NCBI GenBank assembly: GCA_050084515.1
Contig: CM114271.1
Span: 26,908,001 to 26,972,000, forward strand
DNA length: 64,000 nt
Source: Blasia pusilla
Lineage: Eukaryota; Marchantiophyta; Marchantiopsida; Blasiales
Reading direction: 5' to 3'
In this document: in pieces, positions 33,157-47,112 of the stretch
How the letters are laid out: the number at the start of each line of letters is the position of its first letter
Position numbering within the stretch: the stretch's first letter is position 1
The notes under the pieces: model-generated
What the model saw: the letters and a program-made list of their open reading frames with translations, nothing else
Database searches by the model: none
Told to the model about the DNA's origin: nothing
Position numbers and translations under genes: made by a program

Positions 33157-35951
33157 TCAAACATTCTTCTTCACTGCAGGCACGGCGTTCTGTCCCTTCT
33201 TGGTGTTGGAAACCTTGTAAAAGACGGACATAAATGCTCCTTCTGCTCCGTACCTGCAGACAAGCAAATCAAGCACGCTTCACCTCAATCGTTTCAAGAT
33301 CCAGGCGCATTCATGTACTGATCACTCTCGACAAACATCACATGTCGGGGATCACACACCGGAGGCACAATCCCTAAATCTTTCTCCTCGAGGTCTATGT
33401 AGTGCTCACGCGCGGATTCCCCACCCCACCCCAAACCAAAAACGACACCAATTGTTCAGCTCTCCTCTCCAGTAGTCTAGAGATCCGCATTGAAGAAGAG
33501 ATTCTGAAGACCTCGAGCTGATGCACATTGATGACGATACAAAGCGAGCCTCGACATGTAAGCAGCTGTTCATTTGACATAAGAGCCAGACTTGGTTCGA
33601 AAAGCGTCTGTGATGAACGGCTCATTGGACTGACTACCTTTGAGTAGAACGAAAAACTACCGCGAGAGATATGGAAAATGGTGGAGAGACTGGTAAATAA
33701 AGCTGAAGTCATGACAAGCATGCGAAATCGAATCTGAGGATAGTGCTGGGGGGGGGTGGAGATGGAAGAGAAGAGGAGAGGAGATTCGTGGGGATGAGAA
33801 CTTACTTCTTTCGCATTTGCGTGTACAACTTTGGGTCGAACATTCTCCAGAACTCCTCCTCCGTCTGCTCGCAGACTGCATACAAGCACTGGTACGAATT
33901 ATTGTCCCTCAGCCACTTCTCGATGTCTTTGGTCGCCTGAACTCCATCCCACACTTCATTTCGTAGAACTGGCCGGGGCACACCCCAAACCCCCACATCT
34001 GTCCACATTTGCGCATAATCTGTATCACCTGGTTTCTTCTCCTTGTCGTATCCAGCCTCGCAATCTAGCATTGTGCCGCATCCCGTCTTGAAAAGTCGGT
34101 GAGGACACAGCCAAACCGGGTAGGTCTGCAAAACAGACTGCGTAAGTGGAAATGTCTACACATGTGCGTCTTGTTGGCCTTGGAGCCTGAGCCTATCCGA
34201 AGGACAGCGATCAGTGGTAGCTCCAATTGGAATCCCTAGACGTATATTCGGTTGCCACTTTACTTCATCATATTTCATAGCCGCCCACGAGTATGCGGTC
34301 AGGCCAGTCTTCGCAGCTCGAGCAATGGTACCCTCTCTACTTCTCCTCTCGCTCATTTCCCCATTTCCTTTCGTTCATGTCCTGTAGTTTCGTATCTCTC
34401 TGTGCATATGTTTTCGTATGTGTTCCTTTTCGTCGGTGGGCTCCGTTTCTCACGAGCTAGACGCGTCTGGATATGTAGATGAACTCGCTTCGTGATCTGA
34501 ACAATTCTGAATTCCATTCGACGGAGGGGCTAAGATCTACGCACGGCGACTGGGATCCGTTCTGCGTTCGACTGCTCTCCGCCATTTCGGAGAGCGGGTT
34601 TGGAAAGCTGTCCGGGAAAGGAGGATCTGGAAGGTTGACTAGACAATCAGAGAGCCCATCTCCCGTCGATGAAAAGGGTTTAGGGGAGAACTCTGAGGAG
34701 GCTCTTGACATGCGATCCACAACCTTTGTAGAGCGAACGGAAGTGGAAAAAGAAGCAAAACAAAACGCTTTCCGATCGCATGTGGCCCAATGCCGAGATC
34801 AAACCGGGATGCATCACGCACCGCCAACCTATCGATTGACATGCGGACGTGTGGAGCGGTGGTAGAAGGATTCAGAGAAGCGGAATGGCTCGCATTTATG
34901 AGTTCGATCATGACTGCAGGTATAACGCTCATCGAGAACAATGTCAGTCACTCTCAAGTCAACCTCGTCACTGAAAGTTCTGATGAGAAAGCTCACCTCA
35001 AAGACCTCGTGGCAAACCTCCAGACTTTCTGCAACTTTGTGCTGCGGAACTAGCAAATCCTGGCAGGCATGTCTCTGTTCGTAGTATTTTCGGATCGCAT
35101 CGTTTTGCGTGAATTTCAGTATGCTCACCTGGCGACCAAACACAAACTCCACGCAATCAACAGATGCGTATTCGCGGCTTTAATGCAATCCCGCGATTCC
35201 CAAACAGAGTACAAGGAGCTTCCGACATTGACCGACACACAGAAAGCGCACGCACGTTCAGGAAGCGTTGGGGCGAAGGAGGAGGCGGAGGAGGAGGAGA
35301 GTCGTTCGGGCACACCTTCGGCGGCATCAACCATCCGAGAAACAATCGGAAGAGAGGATGGTTGCCGAAAGGAACGATGAGACCGCCTTCCCAATACAGC
35401 GATCGGGTGTGCCGATGGTAGTACTGTCGGATGGGGACATACTCCACAAACTCCCCGACTTTCAGGGCTTCCTCCGCATGAATGTGGAACCACGGCTTGT
35501 ACCACCAACCGAACCCATTGATCGTGTTCCCTTTAGCATGGGCCTCCTTCGAGCTCGCATACCGACCGGTGGTTACCACGGCCGCCGTCTCAGAGTACAC
35601 GATCCCCTCCACGAAATCTGGCACCTGCGATGCACGCCCTCACAAATCAAGACGCATGCTTGCTACCACCCACACCGGGTTGAAATGGAGAAATAGCTTC
35701 ACGATGACAGGGTCCTGATCTTGCCTAAGTTTAAGAACTTGGATATGGCGTTTCTTTTATCTCATGATCCCTCGAGCCTACGAACAGTTCAAAATTCCCT
35801 TCTGTTTCTGTCTCTGTCTCGGCGGGAATGAACTCGCAATCCTTGGACTTTTCCAGCTGCCCCGAATTCATCCTCGACCATTTTACGCTCACTCGCTGAC
35901 ATGGGAAGAGAATGAATAAAGAAATGAATTGATTTGCTTTCCACGGGGCGC

Positions 35952-35992
<41 letters not shown>

Positions 35993-36044
35993 TGAATAAA
36001 TGAAAAGATTTATCGTCCACGGGGACCCCACAGGACCATGGGAC

Positions 36045-36077
<33 letters not shown>

Positions 36078-36961
36078 TCCAAGGTCGTGCAAGAACCCCG
36101 AGGTATTGCGCTCGCAGAGGGGGAAATCGAGGCTACCTTGTCCGGATTATCTTGATCGAGATCTCGAGGACAGAAGGCGTCCGTGTAAACCTGAGCGATG
36201 TCCTTCAAGCTGCCAACAACGGGTTTGTAAGTGACGCGCATGTATTCCTTGACGGGGATGAGACGGAACTCGACACCCACGAGGAGCCCGAGAGAACCAT
36301 GAGACCAAGGAATGGCTTTGAAAAGATCCGCGTATTCGTTCTTGGCTGTCGCTCGGACCATGCGACCGTCGGCCAGCACAATTTCGAACGCAGTGCACGT
36401 TTCGGCGAAGAGCCCGTAGATGTGGCTGCTGCCTTCGATGCCGTATCCGTTGATGACACCCCCCAGCGTGAGATCATCGAGCTCGGGAAGGACTGCGGGT
36501 GCCAGGCCCAGTTTGAGAGTGGCGTGGCTCACTTGAGACATGCACACCATGGGCTCACATTTCATGAGCAATTTCTCTTCGTCGATCCACACTATGGACG
36601 AGAGATGGCCCAACTCCACCTCGAACCTCGTCGACCTCTTGTGTTCGCTGTTTCGCAATGCCACCCCTAGCCATGGAGGCCTCGCAGTGCATATGAGTCC
36701 ATCTACGCCGGGCTTCCTCGCGAGAATTCGCTCCTGTACTCGCTCGATCGCAGCTTTGTGGGTCTCCTCGGATGCGGGCCCGCTCCACAGCCGCTGTAAA
36801 ATCGGCTGCCAATGCTTCCACTGGTAGAACAGAAACGAGATCGGCAGGACGATGGGCACCACATAAAGCCACCTGAATTGCACGATAAAGTCTGCGAACG
36901 ACGACGGCCTCTTCTCTCGCTTCCGTTGAGACTGCCTCATAATTCCCGCAGTCGCCATCAA
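33157..36961 (-). CDS. DWF1: Delta(24)-sterol reductase (DWF1/DIMINUTO type)
   Basis: FAD-dependent, membrane-bound enzyme of sterol (and, in vascular plants, brassinosteroid precursor) synthesis that isomerises and reduces the C24 side-chain double bond. Five exons on the minus strand, 36961-36137, 35624-35316, 35128-34997, 34125-33806 and 33253-33157, join in frame to 560 residues; Arabidopsis DWF1 has 561. There is one N-terminal membrane segment (about residues 31-47) after a basic leader, and a FAD_binding_4-type region with the conserved ELDDLTLGGVINGYGIEGSS. Family blocks follow: RLIPVKEYMR, GWWYKPWF, YYHRHTRSLYWEG, LGWLMPPKV, YPVWLCPH and TDVGVWG, then FWRMFDPKLY near the end. The C-terminus is about as long as usual but more basic. 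Introns follow GT-AG. Two adjacent ATGs (36961 and 36958) could start the protein; the first is chosen. No disruption is seen. Confidence 0.96.
35954..36077. repeat. Two (GA)n microsatellites within a duplicated intron segment
   Basis: Two (GA)n tracts, 35954-35987 and 36048-36077, lie in intron 1 of the DWF1-type gene. Each is followed or preceded by a related stretch (GAATAAA...TTTATCGTCCACGGGG versus GAATAAAGAAATG...TTTCCACGGGG). A unit of about 90 bp including the microsatellite was therefore tandemly duplicated. Confidence 0.8.
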
Positions 36962-39230
36962 TTCGAAACGAGAAGCGTCCTACTATAACAGCTTCCGTCA
37001 CTACTATTCCTCCACAAGTCACACAATTCACAACCAGCGGAGGGCTCTCTCGTCCGTTTTTATATTCCCCTCATCACGAAGTACACACAGGCTCCGCATC
37101 GACGAAGTACACCTGAGAAATTTGAAAAAAGTGCCGGGCAACCACCGCTTTTGCCGTGGAACCTGCACCGGCTCCCTTTAACTCGAATGATGGCTGAGAA
37201 ATATTAGACGGACGTTCGGCCCCAGAAAGTGAATCACAGACTTGCACCTGTCTCGTGAACCGCAACCCGATAGGAGAGATGAAGAGGTCTACTACCCCTA
37301 CCCCACAACAAATAGTAATCCAACCGGGGCTTGTCTGTCTGTTCACCCGCCTGCCCGCCTCGCTGCGTGCCCCTCTCCCTGCCTACGGGTTCTCTTCTCT
37401 ATACTAGCCAGCGGCATTCGCATGGAAATGTGCTACAATCGATCGATCGATCGATCCCCACCCGCGACAGAGAAGGCTCTCCGGTGTGACGGACGCTACA
37501 GACGAGACCCAGAGTCCGACAGCCAGAAATGGAGAGGGACGGACGGAGGAGTATGAGGCGCGCCGAGAAAGACGAGAGTCGCGGGATTCTTCCGGATGGA
37601 GAATCTTCGAGCGAGCGAGGGCTACTTCCTTGGGTTACGTGTTTTCATGAGATGCAGCGACAATTGCTCAAGGGATTCCCCGCCTGGCCACAGCGCTGCA
37701 TCAGAGGCTGCTTTGTCTGGGTGCTGCCAAACACACACACACACAAGCAAGCTGGCTGGCTAGCCCGGCTGAGCTCGCGGAGGGAAGCGGGGGGAGTAAA
37801 GGAGGAGGAGGAGGAGGATTGCTGTGACAACTGTCCGCTGCTGGCCGTTACTAGGCATATGCACTATCTTGCAAGCATCGCGGCATTCCTTTTTTTCCAC
37901 CTTCCGTCATCAATTCGTCACCCACCTCTCCCCGTTTGATCTCCGTCCTCTCTGCCGCTGCCTCTCACGCATTTCCACCGGTACAGTACCGACACCCTCT
38001 CTCCCTCCCTCCCGGCTCTCTTGTGAAAACCACAAACTACTCTTCCTTTCGTATCTCTGATGGGGTTTTCCATCGAGCGTTTTTATTGAAGTTTATCTTC
38101 CCTCTTCCTCCTCCCCCGAATTCAAGTCGGCGACGCGTGCGCCATGTACGATTCTACCAAGTTGGCTCCCTTTGCGCAAACTCGCACTTATGTCGTCTAC
38201 GGTATTTTCATTTCATTTCATTCCTGAAAGTGCTTCAGGTACGACGTAATCGCGCAAGTTCCCTCTCGGATAGAGCGCTCACCTCCCGGCTCTCCGTCCC
38301 CGCGGCCATCGAAGGATTTCGCGTTACCGGATGTCGATCGGGGACGAGTGTGGACAGGGATGAAAACGTTCGTTGTTTGTCACCTCGCGACGCGACGACC
38401 AACATTCCTGCCGCGCGTGCTTCGGTGGGGAGAAGAGAGGGGAGTTCAGGGGCCCGAACCTTGCACGTGCTGACGAGCTCAAGCCTCGACGCCACCAAGA
38501 AAGCCTGGGGCAGTTGCTGCCCGGACGATCGTGCTGGAAGCCCAGGAGTGCTCGCTGTGCTGAGCTGGACCGTCCTCAACGGTATTTTCTTGCCGAGGAC
38601 AGTGGTATAGCACTACTCCCCCCACCTGCCTCTGTCTCTCCCTCCTCTAGGCCCGCTCCAGACTCCAGGGACCCTCCCTCCCTCCAGAGTCCAGAGCAGT
38701 GGGGGGATGTCTTAACTCCATCGCTAAAGTAGGGCTCTCAACGACTCTGGAGGAATACCCATGGACAAAGGCTGCGCTCGCTGAAATGAGTGAATGGAAT
38801 GAAGTGATGTGAAGTGAAATGAAATCATAGGAAGAACAGGATGAGGTGAGGTGGGCCCCAGCCGTGATTGCTATGTTTGTCACGGATAGAATGTGCGCGT
38901 CATCGCTCAGGACTCGAGAAACTCGTCGGAGAGTCGCCGTTGAATATTTCTTTTCTTTTCTTTTCTTTTCTTTTCTTTTTCTCCCTTCCTTCCTCCGACG
39001 CCGTAGGGACTCCGTCCTTCTTTGCTGGAGGACAGGAACCCCGTTCATTGAGGGGAAGCATGTGGGAGGTTCGAACTTAGATTGCGACCGCCAAAAGAGG
39101 GTTGCGTCAGTGTGACCTCCTAAGTTCAGTCACTTATCTGGCGTAGTACATCCACCGCAACGGCCGTAGGGATCCCTGCTGGCCTTCTTCCAAATTTGGA
39201 AACAAGTACGTTACGAGTGTTATGCAAGCT
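36962..39230. other. GC-rich 5' flank of the sterol reductase gene
   Basis: A GC-rich island with many open frames on both strands, the longest 224 codons at 37936-38610 (+). None resembles a protein family, and opposite-strand frames overlap them, so composition explains them. Simple repeats are (GATC)n at 37438-37456, (GGA)n near 37800 and (TTTTC)n at 38946-38980. It probably contains the promoter and 5' UTR; a divergent transcript cannot be excluded. Confidence 0.5.
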
Positions 39231-42200
39231 GAGTAAAATAGCTCGGATTAAAAAAAACTAATTCAAATAAATTTTTTTAATTAGTTTTTTATTTCTATTT
39301 ATATTATTATTTTAGAGTGTTTTTTCGATTTGCAAACACCTCCTTTGTTGACATGTGGCAACCGGGGCAATAAGAAAATGTTTTCCCTTCTATAATAAAT
39401 TTGATTTTCTTTCACTCCCATGCATGGCCCAAGCTACCCGCTATCATTAACATAAGATGAGGTTAGAGAAATCCCTTCTAAGATGTTGACACTTGTCTTT
39501 TTAAGGCCATTCTATTGTTTATGTTTTGATTGTTTACATCAATGTGGAATTTGAAGGTAATTAAATTAAGGGGGAAATTTTTTTGATTGTTTACGTCTAC
39601 GTCGAATTTGAAGGTAATTAAATTAAGAAGAAAAAAAACTCTAGTATGTTGTAAGTTGAAGTGGCAACATACTAGTGTATTGTGAATTTCTAATGTTATG
39701 GTTAAGCTGGCATGTGTAATGAGATGGAGGGGTTAGGGTAAAACTAATAGATATCCATGGGAAGAGAGGGGTAATCAAGGATAATTTGGATTAATTTTTT
39801 ATTCTTTGATCAATTTTAAATTTTATTTTAAATTAGTCAAAATACCTTTCGAGGACATTTTCGGTTTTAAATGTCAAATTTCAACAAGAGAGGGGTTTGA
39901 AAGTTGAAGGGGCGCTATCAGCCGCTATGCAATAATACTGTGGATAATAAATCAATAGATGAAAATAAGAACATATTTATTATTTTGATTTTGAAATTTT
40001 TACTACGAGGCATATAAAATTTAAGGAGGGAAAGCTTTCGTGTTCGAATCTTAGAGGAGAGGGGGAGTGGTCATAAAGAATTACTTGTGAGGGATGTATC
40101 AATGACTCATCATATCATGCGCCAAAAAAAATACATGCGTGCAGAAACTAATAGATATCCTACATATATACAATACGTTTGAATTTGAATTTTAAAACAA
40201 GTGTCTAAACTTAATACGGATTTAATTTAAAATCAAATCTGTATTTTTCCTAAATACACTCGTAAAAAAATGGAAGTATCAAAGGTGATCTACAATAATA
40301 ATATATAGATTTGATACTCCCCAAGAATTGAAAGAGTGGGGATTTTTTTAGTGAGGACTTGGGTGTTTCTTAAAGGGATTATCACTCCTTATTTAAGAGT
40401 TGGAAGTGCATTATTATTTGCAAGATCAAGGAAAGAGATTGTATGACTTTTCTGACATGCCCCAGGAAAAATTTTCTAAGCCTTCACTCGCATTCAAATT
40501 GAGAGGAATAAGAGCTATTATATGGTACCGAGAAATTGTATGAATAAGTACAATTGGGAGAAGCGTGTTTGAATAAAGATAAACGTGTTATTTGGAATGC
40601 TATTCATGATGAACTCAATCAAATATGCTTGAATATTGTACCATCTCCAAAAATCATCTTTCATCGATAGTCGAGATGGAAATTGAAAGACATTCTTGTA
40701 CAATCTTCTTCTTGCAAGTGTAAGGAGTGCAAGAGGTATAGCCTTGGTCGTAGCATCTTCCAGAATAGTTGCTCTATTGTTAGACACATGATGTATTGCA
40801 TATTCATGATTCAAGATTCACACACTCATTGTCCAATTTTATGAATATTTTTTACCATCCTCCAACAAATTTTCAATTGTTTCTTGAAAAATCCAGCCGT
40901 TCCCAAATATGCCACATTTTTTCCTCAGCATTGTTGAATTTCTTGGGGAGTTTCATTTCCAATCTTCTATTTGTCAAAATCTCCACTAGCACAAAATTGG
41001 CATTGTCCATTTGTAAACCCTAACCTTCCTTGCTCTCTTTTCGCCATATCAAATCTATGATTCTATCTGTTGAGTGGAAACTAAATTATCCTTGGTAATA
41101 GTTAAGTTTGGCAAGCCTCCCACCAATTGGGAGCCCAAGATCCAAAGCTTCAAGAATACTAGCTTGGAAACGTGGAGCTCCAAGTATTCTAAAAAGGCTC
41201 TAGGCTCTACTTCCAACAAACAATTTTACAATTTTGAACAATTTGCATATGTTTAAGTTTTTTCTATTTCTACTTCTACTCGTGAGGAAAAATATCTATC
41301 TCGATTAGTGACAAAATATCTAAATTGAATAGAATTTTTTCACAAAATAAAAGACTCAAACATCATGTCCTCACAATCAAGTAAAGGTTCGTTTCAAGAA
41401 ATCCTCAAAACAACATCTAAGTATTTTGAGCTCAATCTACTACGAGATTTACTCTAAATCATATTCAGAATGGAGAATACTCTCTCTAACACATAGTATT
41501 ACTAACAAATTGAACCCTTACAACATTAGCTAAAATAAACAAGTTTACAAACTTACATTGCAAAGAGGGGCTATAACTTACCATAGCCCACAAGTCTCTA
41601 AAGTTGCAATTCTTCCACTTCGTAATAACCATCAATTTGAAAGATTGAAACTCTTACTTAATAGCATGAGGATTTATGACAAGAAGTTGCAATTGAGCTC
41701 GAATTGGCAATTAAGCTTCAAACATTCCGTACAAGTCATCTAAATCTTTACATTATCTTTACATCTCCAACTATTTCATCCCATCGGTTGTGAAGGCATA
41801 CACAAGGGATTAAGCATTCTCATTACACCAATAAGTTTGTTATATCTAAATCACTCCTGTAAAGATGTATAGAAATTTTGAAACTAATAAAACAACCTTC
41901 AAATCCCTCCCTAAATAATCTTGGGACATCTCTATGCTATGAAACCGTTTGATCCTTATCTCTATCTATAAACATTTAAGATAACCAGCATGTGGCCCAA
42001 AATCATGTAGAGTGTGGTAACCTGTATTTTTAGAGAATGTCGATGGATTCAAATAATGAGTTTTCATCACAAAATTCATAGTAATAGAAGTAATCTGATA
42101 ATTTATAATCCTCCCTATAGTGCTAACATCCAAAAATGTATGTTGAAATATCTTGCCCAAGTTTTCAAGCATGGAAAGACTCTCATTGAGAAAATACAAA

Positions 42201-42357
42201 TTTTGGCATTCCTTATCTAGAAATGCACTCATTATCTTCTATCTCTTGGCCATATCTAAAATTAAGCAAATTATGAGGACAAATCTCAATCCTCAAGGGA
42301 GCTTGTTCATGAATTAGAGGAGGATGTAACTTAGTTTTGTAACACTTGTAACCAAAC
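39231..42357. other. AT-rich spacer, no recognisable gene
   Basis: AT-rich DNA with short open frames. A 57-bp tandem duplication (unit starting GATTGTTTAC at 39528 and 39585, each containing GAATTTGAAGGTAATTAAAT) is the only structure noted. Confidence 0.5.
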
Positions 42358-42589
42358 GCTAAACTCAACACAATGGATACTAGACCCCAATATGAATGAT
42401 AATGAACCAAAATCAATGATCTTAACCCGAAGGGTACTGAACCTTATCTCAACCCAAGAGATACTGAACCCCAATATGAATGATTACGAAAAAAAAAATT
42501 CATTGATCTCAACCAGGGAGATACTTAACCCTAATCTTAACCGCAGAGAATACTAAACGCTGATATGAACCCGTAAGATACTAAACCAT

Positions 42590-45500
42590 CACTAGAAGAA
42601 AAGTATGGTTTTCATAACTTGATTAAGAATGACTTATGCATAAAATGACGAAAAGTATAACTCTATTGGTTTAGTCATATTGTATGACTTGGAAAATCAA
42701 ATGAGTCATAATGTTATGACTCTTATAGTATTATAAAGGACTCTGTCATATACAAGTCATATCTCATGACTAGCTCGGTAATCTAAGTCATTTTTTCACA
42801 CATATGTATTAGAAGACATAATTTGGAGAATATTATAAATACGATTATATATATAAATTATATAACCAAAACAACATAAAATCAACCCTAGGAATTACAA
42901 TGAAAAAAGGGCATTGAAAATTGAAGAAAAAAAACAAAAAGAAAATATAGATTTCTTGGATAATGAAGGAATCCATACTATGTTATAAAGTTTCTATCAT
43001 TTAATAGGAATATGGAACAATTTCAATACATATTAACAATATAGCACTATTTAATATAATCATAATAAATATTAACCCAGAGTTTGAATAAACAATCAAA
43101 TTAGAGCAAACACTAAATGTTTTGGAGTAGAGATTTTGAATTCAATCCAACAATATTCATACTAAAAAGTGAATAAGAAAATATGTTAAAAAATGCAGTA
43201 AAAAAGAAATCCCAAATATCAAACTGAATGAAAATGAACATCATGTTTAAATATTAAAAGATGATGAAAAAAAACCAATCTTAGTTAATTTACACATTTA
43301 ATTCATTGTAATATCTCCAAAGTCAGAAAAAATAGATTTTAGGTTATATTTATTATTCTTTCAGATTTAAAACTATTAAACATCATGATGATATTATAAA
43401 AAAAAATTTCAACCATAATTTGTTTTAGTCTACTCATATTTTGTTTAAGGTTATTATTTTTCAAATATGAAAATTATATTTTTTCTTCTCTAATCTCTAA
43501 ATCTTAGAGGAGGGTTGAATTGTGGAGAGCATGAGCTAAGAGCACTACACGCCAAGATTTGAAAAGGGCCTAATGCCTAGGGCACGTGACAAAGGGCGCG
43601 AGAGTGCTCGTAGAAGGGAGAGCGGCAACCAAGAAGAAAGGGGTCACGCAGGGAGTTGCGCTTTAGGATGTGCGTGGCAGCTTGTTGTTGATCTGAGGCA
43701 AGATGCAGCTCTCACCAACGGAGACGTCGAATTCCAACTCCGACATGACATAGCATGTAGTACGATCTTGTTGATCATTGCATTCTGCACTGTGTGTTTT
43801 TTTCGCCAAGTGTACTTGGCGTTCTTTGCCGAACCCTACATCGATGCAAAGGAACTTGTCCTTACCAAGTTTACACACATCGGCTATTACTCCCAACTTG
43901 AGATAAAGAGCTTGAACGATGAGGGCTTTGTTGTCAAACTTTATCCCTTCCGAGCGCGTGCTGCAATGCGTAGATAAGGACGGATTTTTCATGGCACTCA
44001 TTTCTTCATCGTTGATTTCTAGCTTTGTGGTCGTCGATTTCTAGCTTGGTTTGCCTTCGTTTTGTCCACTTATTGTTATCATTCTTGAAATTGATGTATT
44101 CACTCACTATTGGCCTTTCCCGTTTTACGTTTTTATCTCTTCTACCTTCCGCAACTTCGTACTCGTTCGTGACGGTCTTTTTTCCTTCGACGGCCTTTTG
44201 TTTCGTTCGTGCAGAGCTTGCAAATCCCACAAGTCAACTTTTGAGATTCCGCTTGCTCCCTTGCAGTAGTCAAGAGCTGGATCATCCTTCTCCACAGTGT
44301 ATCATCGCGAGTTTCCATGACCTGTGAATCTTGGACGCGCTCGAAAAGGTTGAATGAACCTTACAATAATAAGCATCAGGATCGTCCCCTTAGTTCCCTA
44401 AACGCATCTCATCGTCATTCATTCTCACACGCTTCGATCCCTGTTGATAATTTTTTGCCTCTTCAATTTTTACTTGACCAATTTTACTAACAGACGGACA
44501 AATCAATCGAACTCTCGATTCACTCCGAATCTTGCTGTAGCAGCAATTCAGCTTTTCGTTTCTCTGTTCACTCATTGCAATGAGTAGACGCTGACGAGTG
44601 CGTGGGTCTATTGCTACTGGACAAAAATGTGTAGGTGAATTTCAGATTTCGGACTCTCGGATAGCGGGAGTGTTCGCGAGAGGATTGTCATGTTCTTCGT
44701 GATATTCTCCTTCGAGGTGGGGGAGCCCAAATTTTTTTGGGTCTAAATCGCGGCCGGTCAATGCCTATTTGTGGTCTCTCTCTCTCTCTCTCCTCCTGTT
44801 CAAACCCTCGGCAACATTTGAGGGTAAGATAGAGCTTCATCTCGTGGAGCCGTTCTTGCCTCTATGATATGTGGCAGCATTACCATCACAACTATCCATT
44901 GTGCACGACACACAAAAATTTTGCGCTTCTTCATGTCAACTATCAACAATCAACTGCATCCTCCTCCGCTCTTCATGTAGAGCTGCAAATTCTCTTCAAT
45001 CTCCTCCTCTGTATCTCGATTCTCAATGTATCAAGATCTCGACCTCTTTCCTTGTTATGAGTTTTGATACATTGCTTCAATTCGGATGGTGTGTTAGGAA
45101 AACTCTCCACACTCTGGGCGTCAATTTAGGGTTTACACAAGTGGATATCACAAGAGTAGTCGGCTCGAGAAAAAAAAAAGCGAATCACCGATTAATTGAT
45201 TAAATGTTAGGCATAGAGGATAGAGAGAAAAAATTGAGTTAGTGATTGATTGATTGAATGTTATACACAGAGAGTAAAGAGAAGCAATTGTAGATAGTAG
45301 AGTTATGGCGAGAAATGATTTGTCTGTTGCGTGTCTCAAGAGACTGCTTGATTTTGATCTTGGTTTTTTGTCCACTGGGAGAGCCTTACGAGGGCCCATG
45401 GGACATTCCACTCATCTCAAAATGGCAGGATAGAGTGAGTGATCTTGAGGTAGAGATAGAAGAATGGGAGACTTGAGATTTGCAACGAGGAGTGATGATT

Positions 45501-47024
45501 TAAGAATTTGCAGCTTCGGCTTACCAGAGGGTTGAGCATTGATCGAATGTTGGAGGTACACCGTGAGCAAATATTGCAGATGTGAGGTGATTAGTGGAAT
45601 CCTTTGGACTAAGAAATAAACTCTTCATCATACGAACTTCATTGCTTGTCTAAATACTAGAAATGGATTAGATCATGGAGGCCGTTGCTACACCGGGATT
45701 TTTTCTTTTAGTGTCATCGTAGTTGGCATACCAAAGCCGAAGAGAAACCAAACGAGGATCATTATGAGAATCCCAACTCGGCTTAATCCTAGATTCCAAA
45801 TCTGAAGCACATAAATATTTGTGTAGGAAGATCTATGGGGTCCCTATGGCATGATGGCCAAATTCACTCACTAATGTACGTCATTACATCATACATATAC
45901 GCTTCAAGTGCATGTAATTGCACGACCGTCATTATGTGCATGTGTACGGGTATGTTTCTATGTACAATTTGCAGGTTCACTTGATGATTCTGATCTAAGA
46001 GTCTAAGCACTGAATCACTGGAATTAGACCTGTTAGCCAATCTTGGCATGTACAATTTTGACATGCCCAAGAGTGCTATTTTCCCCGTGAGGAGATTGTG
46101 ACTCTTATCTATAAGGACTCCTCAAGTTGGGATTATATTGTACAGAGGGAAGTTATGCATCTACATATCTTTCCTCTGCACTATTGTGATTGTGATTATT
46201 GCACCCTGAACATCTCATTCACTCGCTGTTGTTGAGAGATTTTAGAGTTAACAAAGGCTAATATAATGAGAGTGCAATATGTAGCAATAATAAAACGTCA
46301 ATGTTATGATGAAAACAAAATAACTCACAATAATTGAAGTGTGAGTTTTTTTTAAATATAACTAACTCAGTCGTTTATATGACTAAGATAATCTAGACAA
46401 TAACCAAATCACTAATTGTATATTATTCATCCAATCGTTAATATAACTACTGCAACGACCATAATACCAATAGAGTCATTGCTCTAGTCATTTGTAATAA
46501 CTGAGGTAGTCACACCTACTTATTTATGACAATGATTAATGACATGATCAAGCCCCTGCTCGACTCATATAGTCATTTTGAACAACTCAATAAGTTGGAG
46601 TCATAGAATTCCATGACCCCATGAGTCATAGAATAGGACTCATGCAATTAATGATTATGACATAGTCATTTCTACCACATACGTCAAGGACTAGAGACAT
46701 TATATTAACACCTGTCGTTGTATGAGTCCTTCATGACACTGTCCTTTCTCGTAAGGTGTCACGTGGCCGCATGTGATTTGTTATTCAAATCCTACTCAAC
46801 ATGCCATGCCATACAACTACATGGAAAGTATAGTTATGACTGAGTCATTTAAGACACGTGTCATTCATTGGTGACTGTAATATCATCTTCATGCCATATC
46901 ACAAGCGGATGTGGCATGGTTTATATGACTCTAACGGTCATGAGTCATTCTTAGTCATTTACCACCAAAAATGACTCAACCAAGTCATTTACTAGAGTCA
47001 TAAAAACCAAGATTTCCTCTAGTG
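42590..47024. mobile_element. Non-autonomous CACTA (EnSpm-type) DNA transposon
   Basis: The 4435-bp element begins CACTAGAAGAAAAG (42590) and ends ...TTTCCTCTAGTG (47024). Its terminal inverted repeats are imperfect over about 30 bp (both continue GGTTTT(C/T)AT inward). It is flanked by a 3-bp direct duplication CAT (42587-42589 and 47025-47027), as known for CACTA elements. Both subterminal regions (about 42620-42800 and 46340-47005) are crowded with ATGACT/AGTCAT motifs in both orientations, resembling the transposase-binding arrays of this superfamily. The core (43500-45600) is less AT-rich and shows open frames of 134 and 112 codons on opposite strands, but no TNPA or TNPD similarity. Confidence 0.88.
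43573..43977 (+). other. Unrecognised 134-codon frame inside the CACTA element
   Basis: The frame has a basic N-terminus (MPRARDKGRESARRR) and one hydrophobic stretch (residues about 62-78, STILLIIAFCTVCFF). An opposite-strand frame of 112 codons overlaps it (43663-44001). No family is recognised. It may be captured host sequence or chance. Confidence 0.25.
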
Positions 47025-47112
47025 CATGATCTTAACCTAGGAGATACTAAACCTTGAAGTGAACCTATGAGATATTAAATGTTTATCTCAACCGAGAAGA
47101 TACTAAACCTTT

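Larger units (their letters stand above)
42358..47112 (+). repeat. Degenerate minisatellite split by a CACTA transposon
   Basis: Irregular units of about 30 bp around the core (C)AACC..GAGATACTAAACC run through 42358-42589 and resume at 47028-47112. The last left unit breaks off inside ...GATACTAAACCAT and the right part resumes CATGATCTTAACC, so both sides were one array before the transposon inserted. Confidence 0.75.

Noticed and set aside
37936-38610. 224-codon open frame upstream of the sterol reductase gene
   Set aside because: It overlaps long frames on the other strand in a GC-rich island and resembles no protein family.
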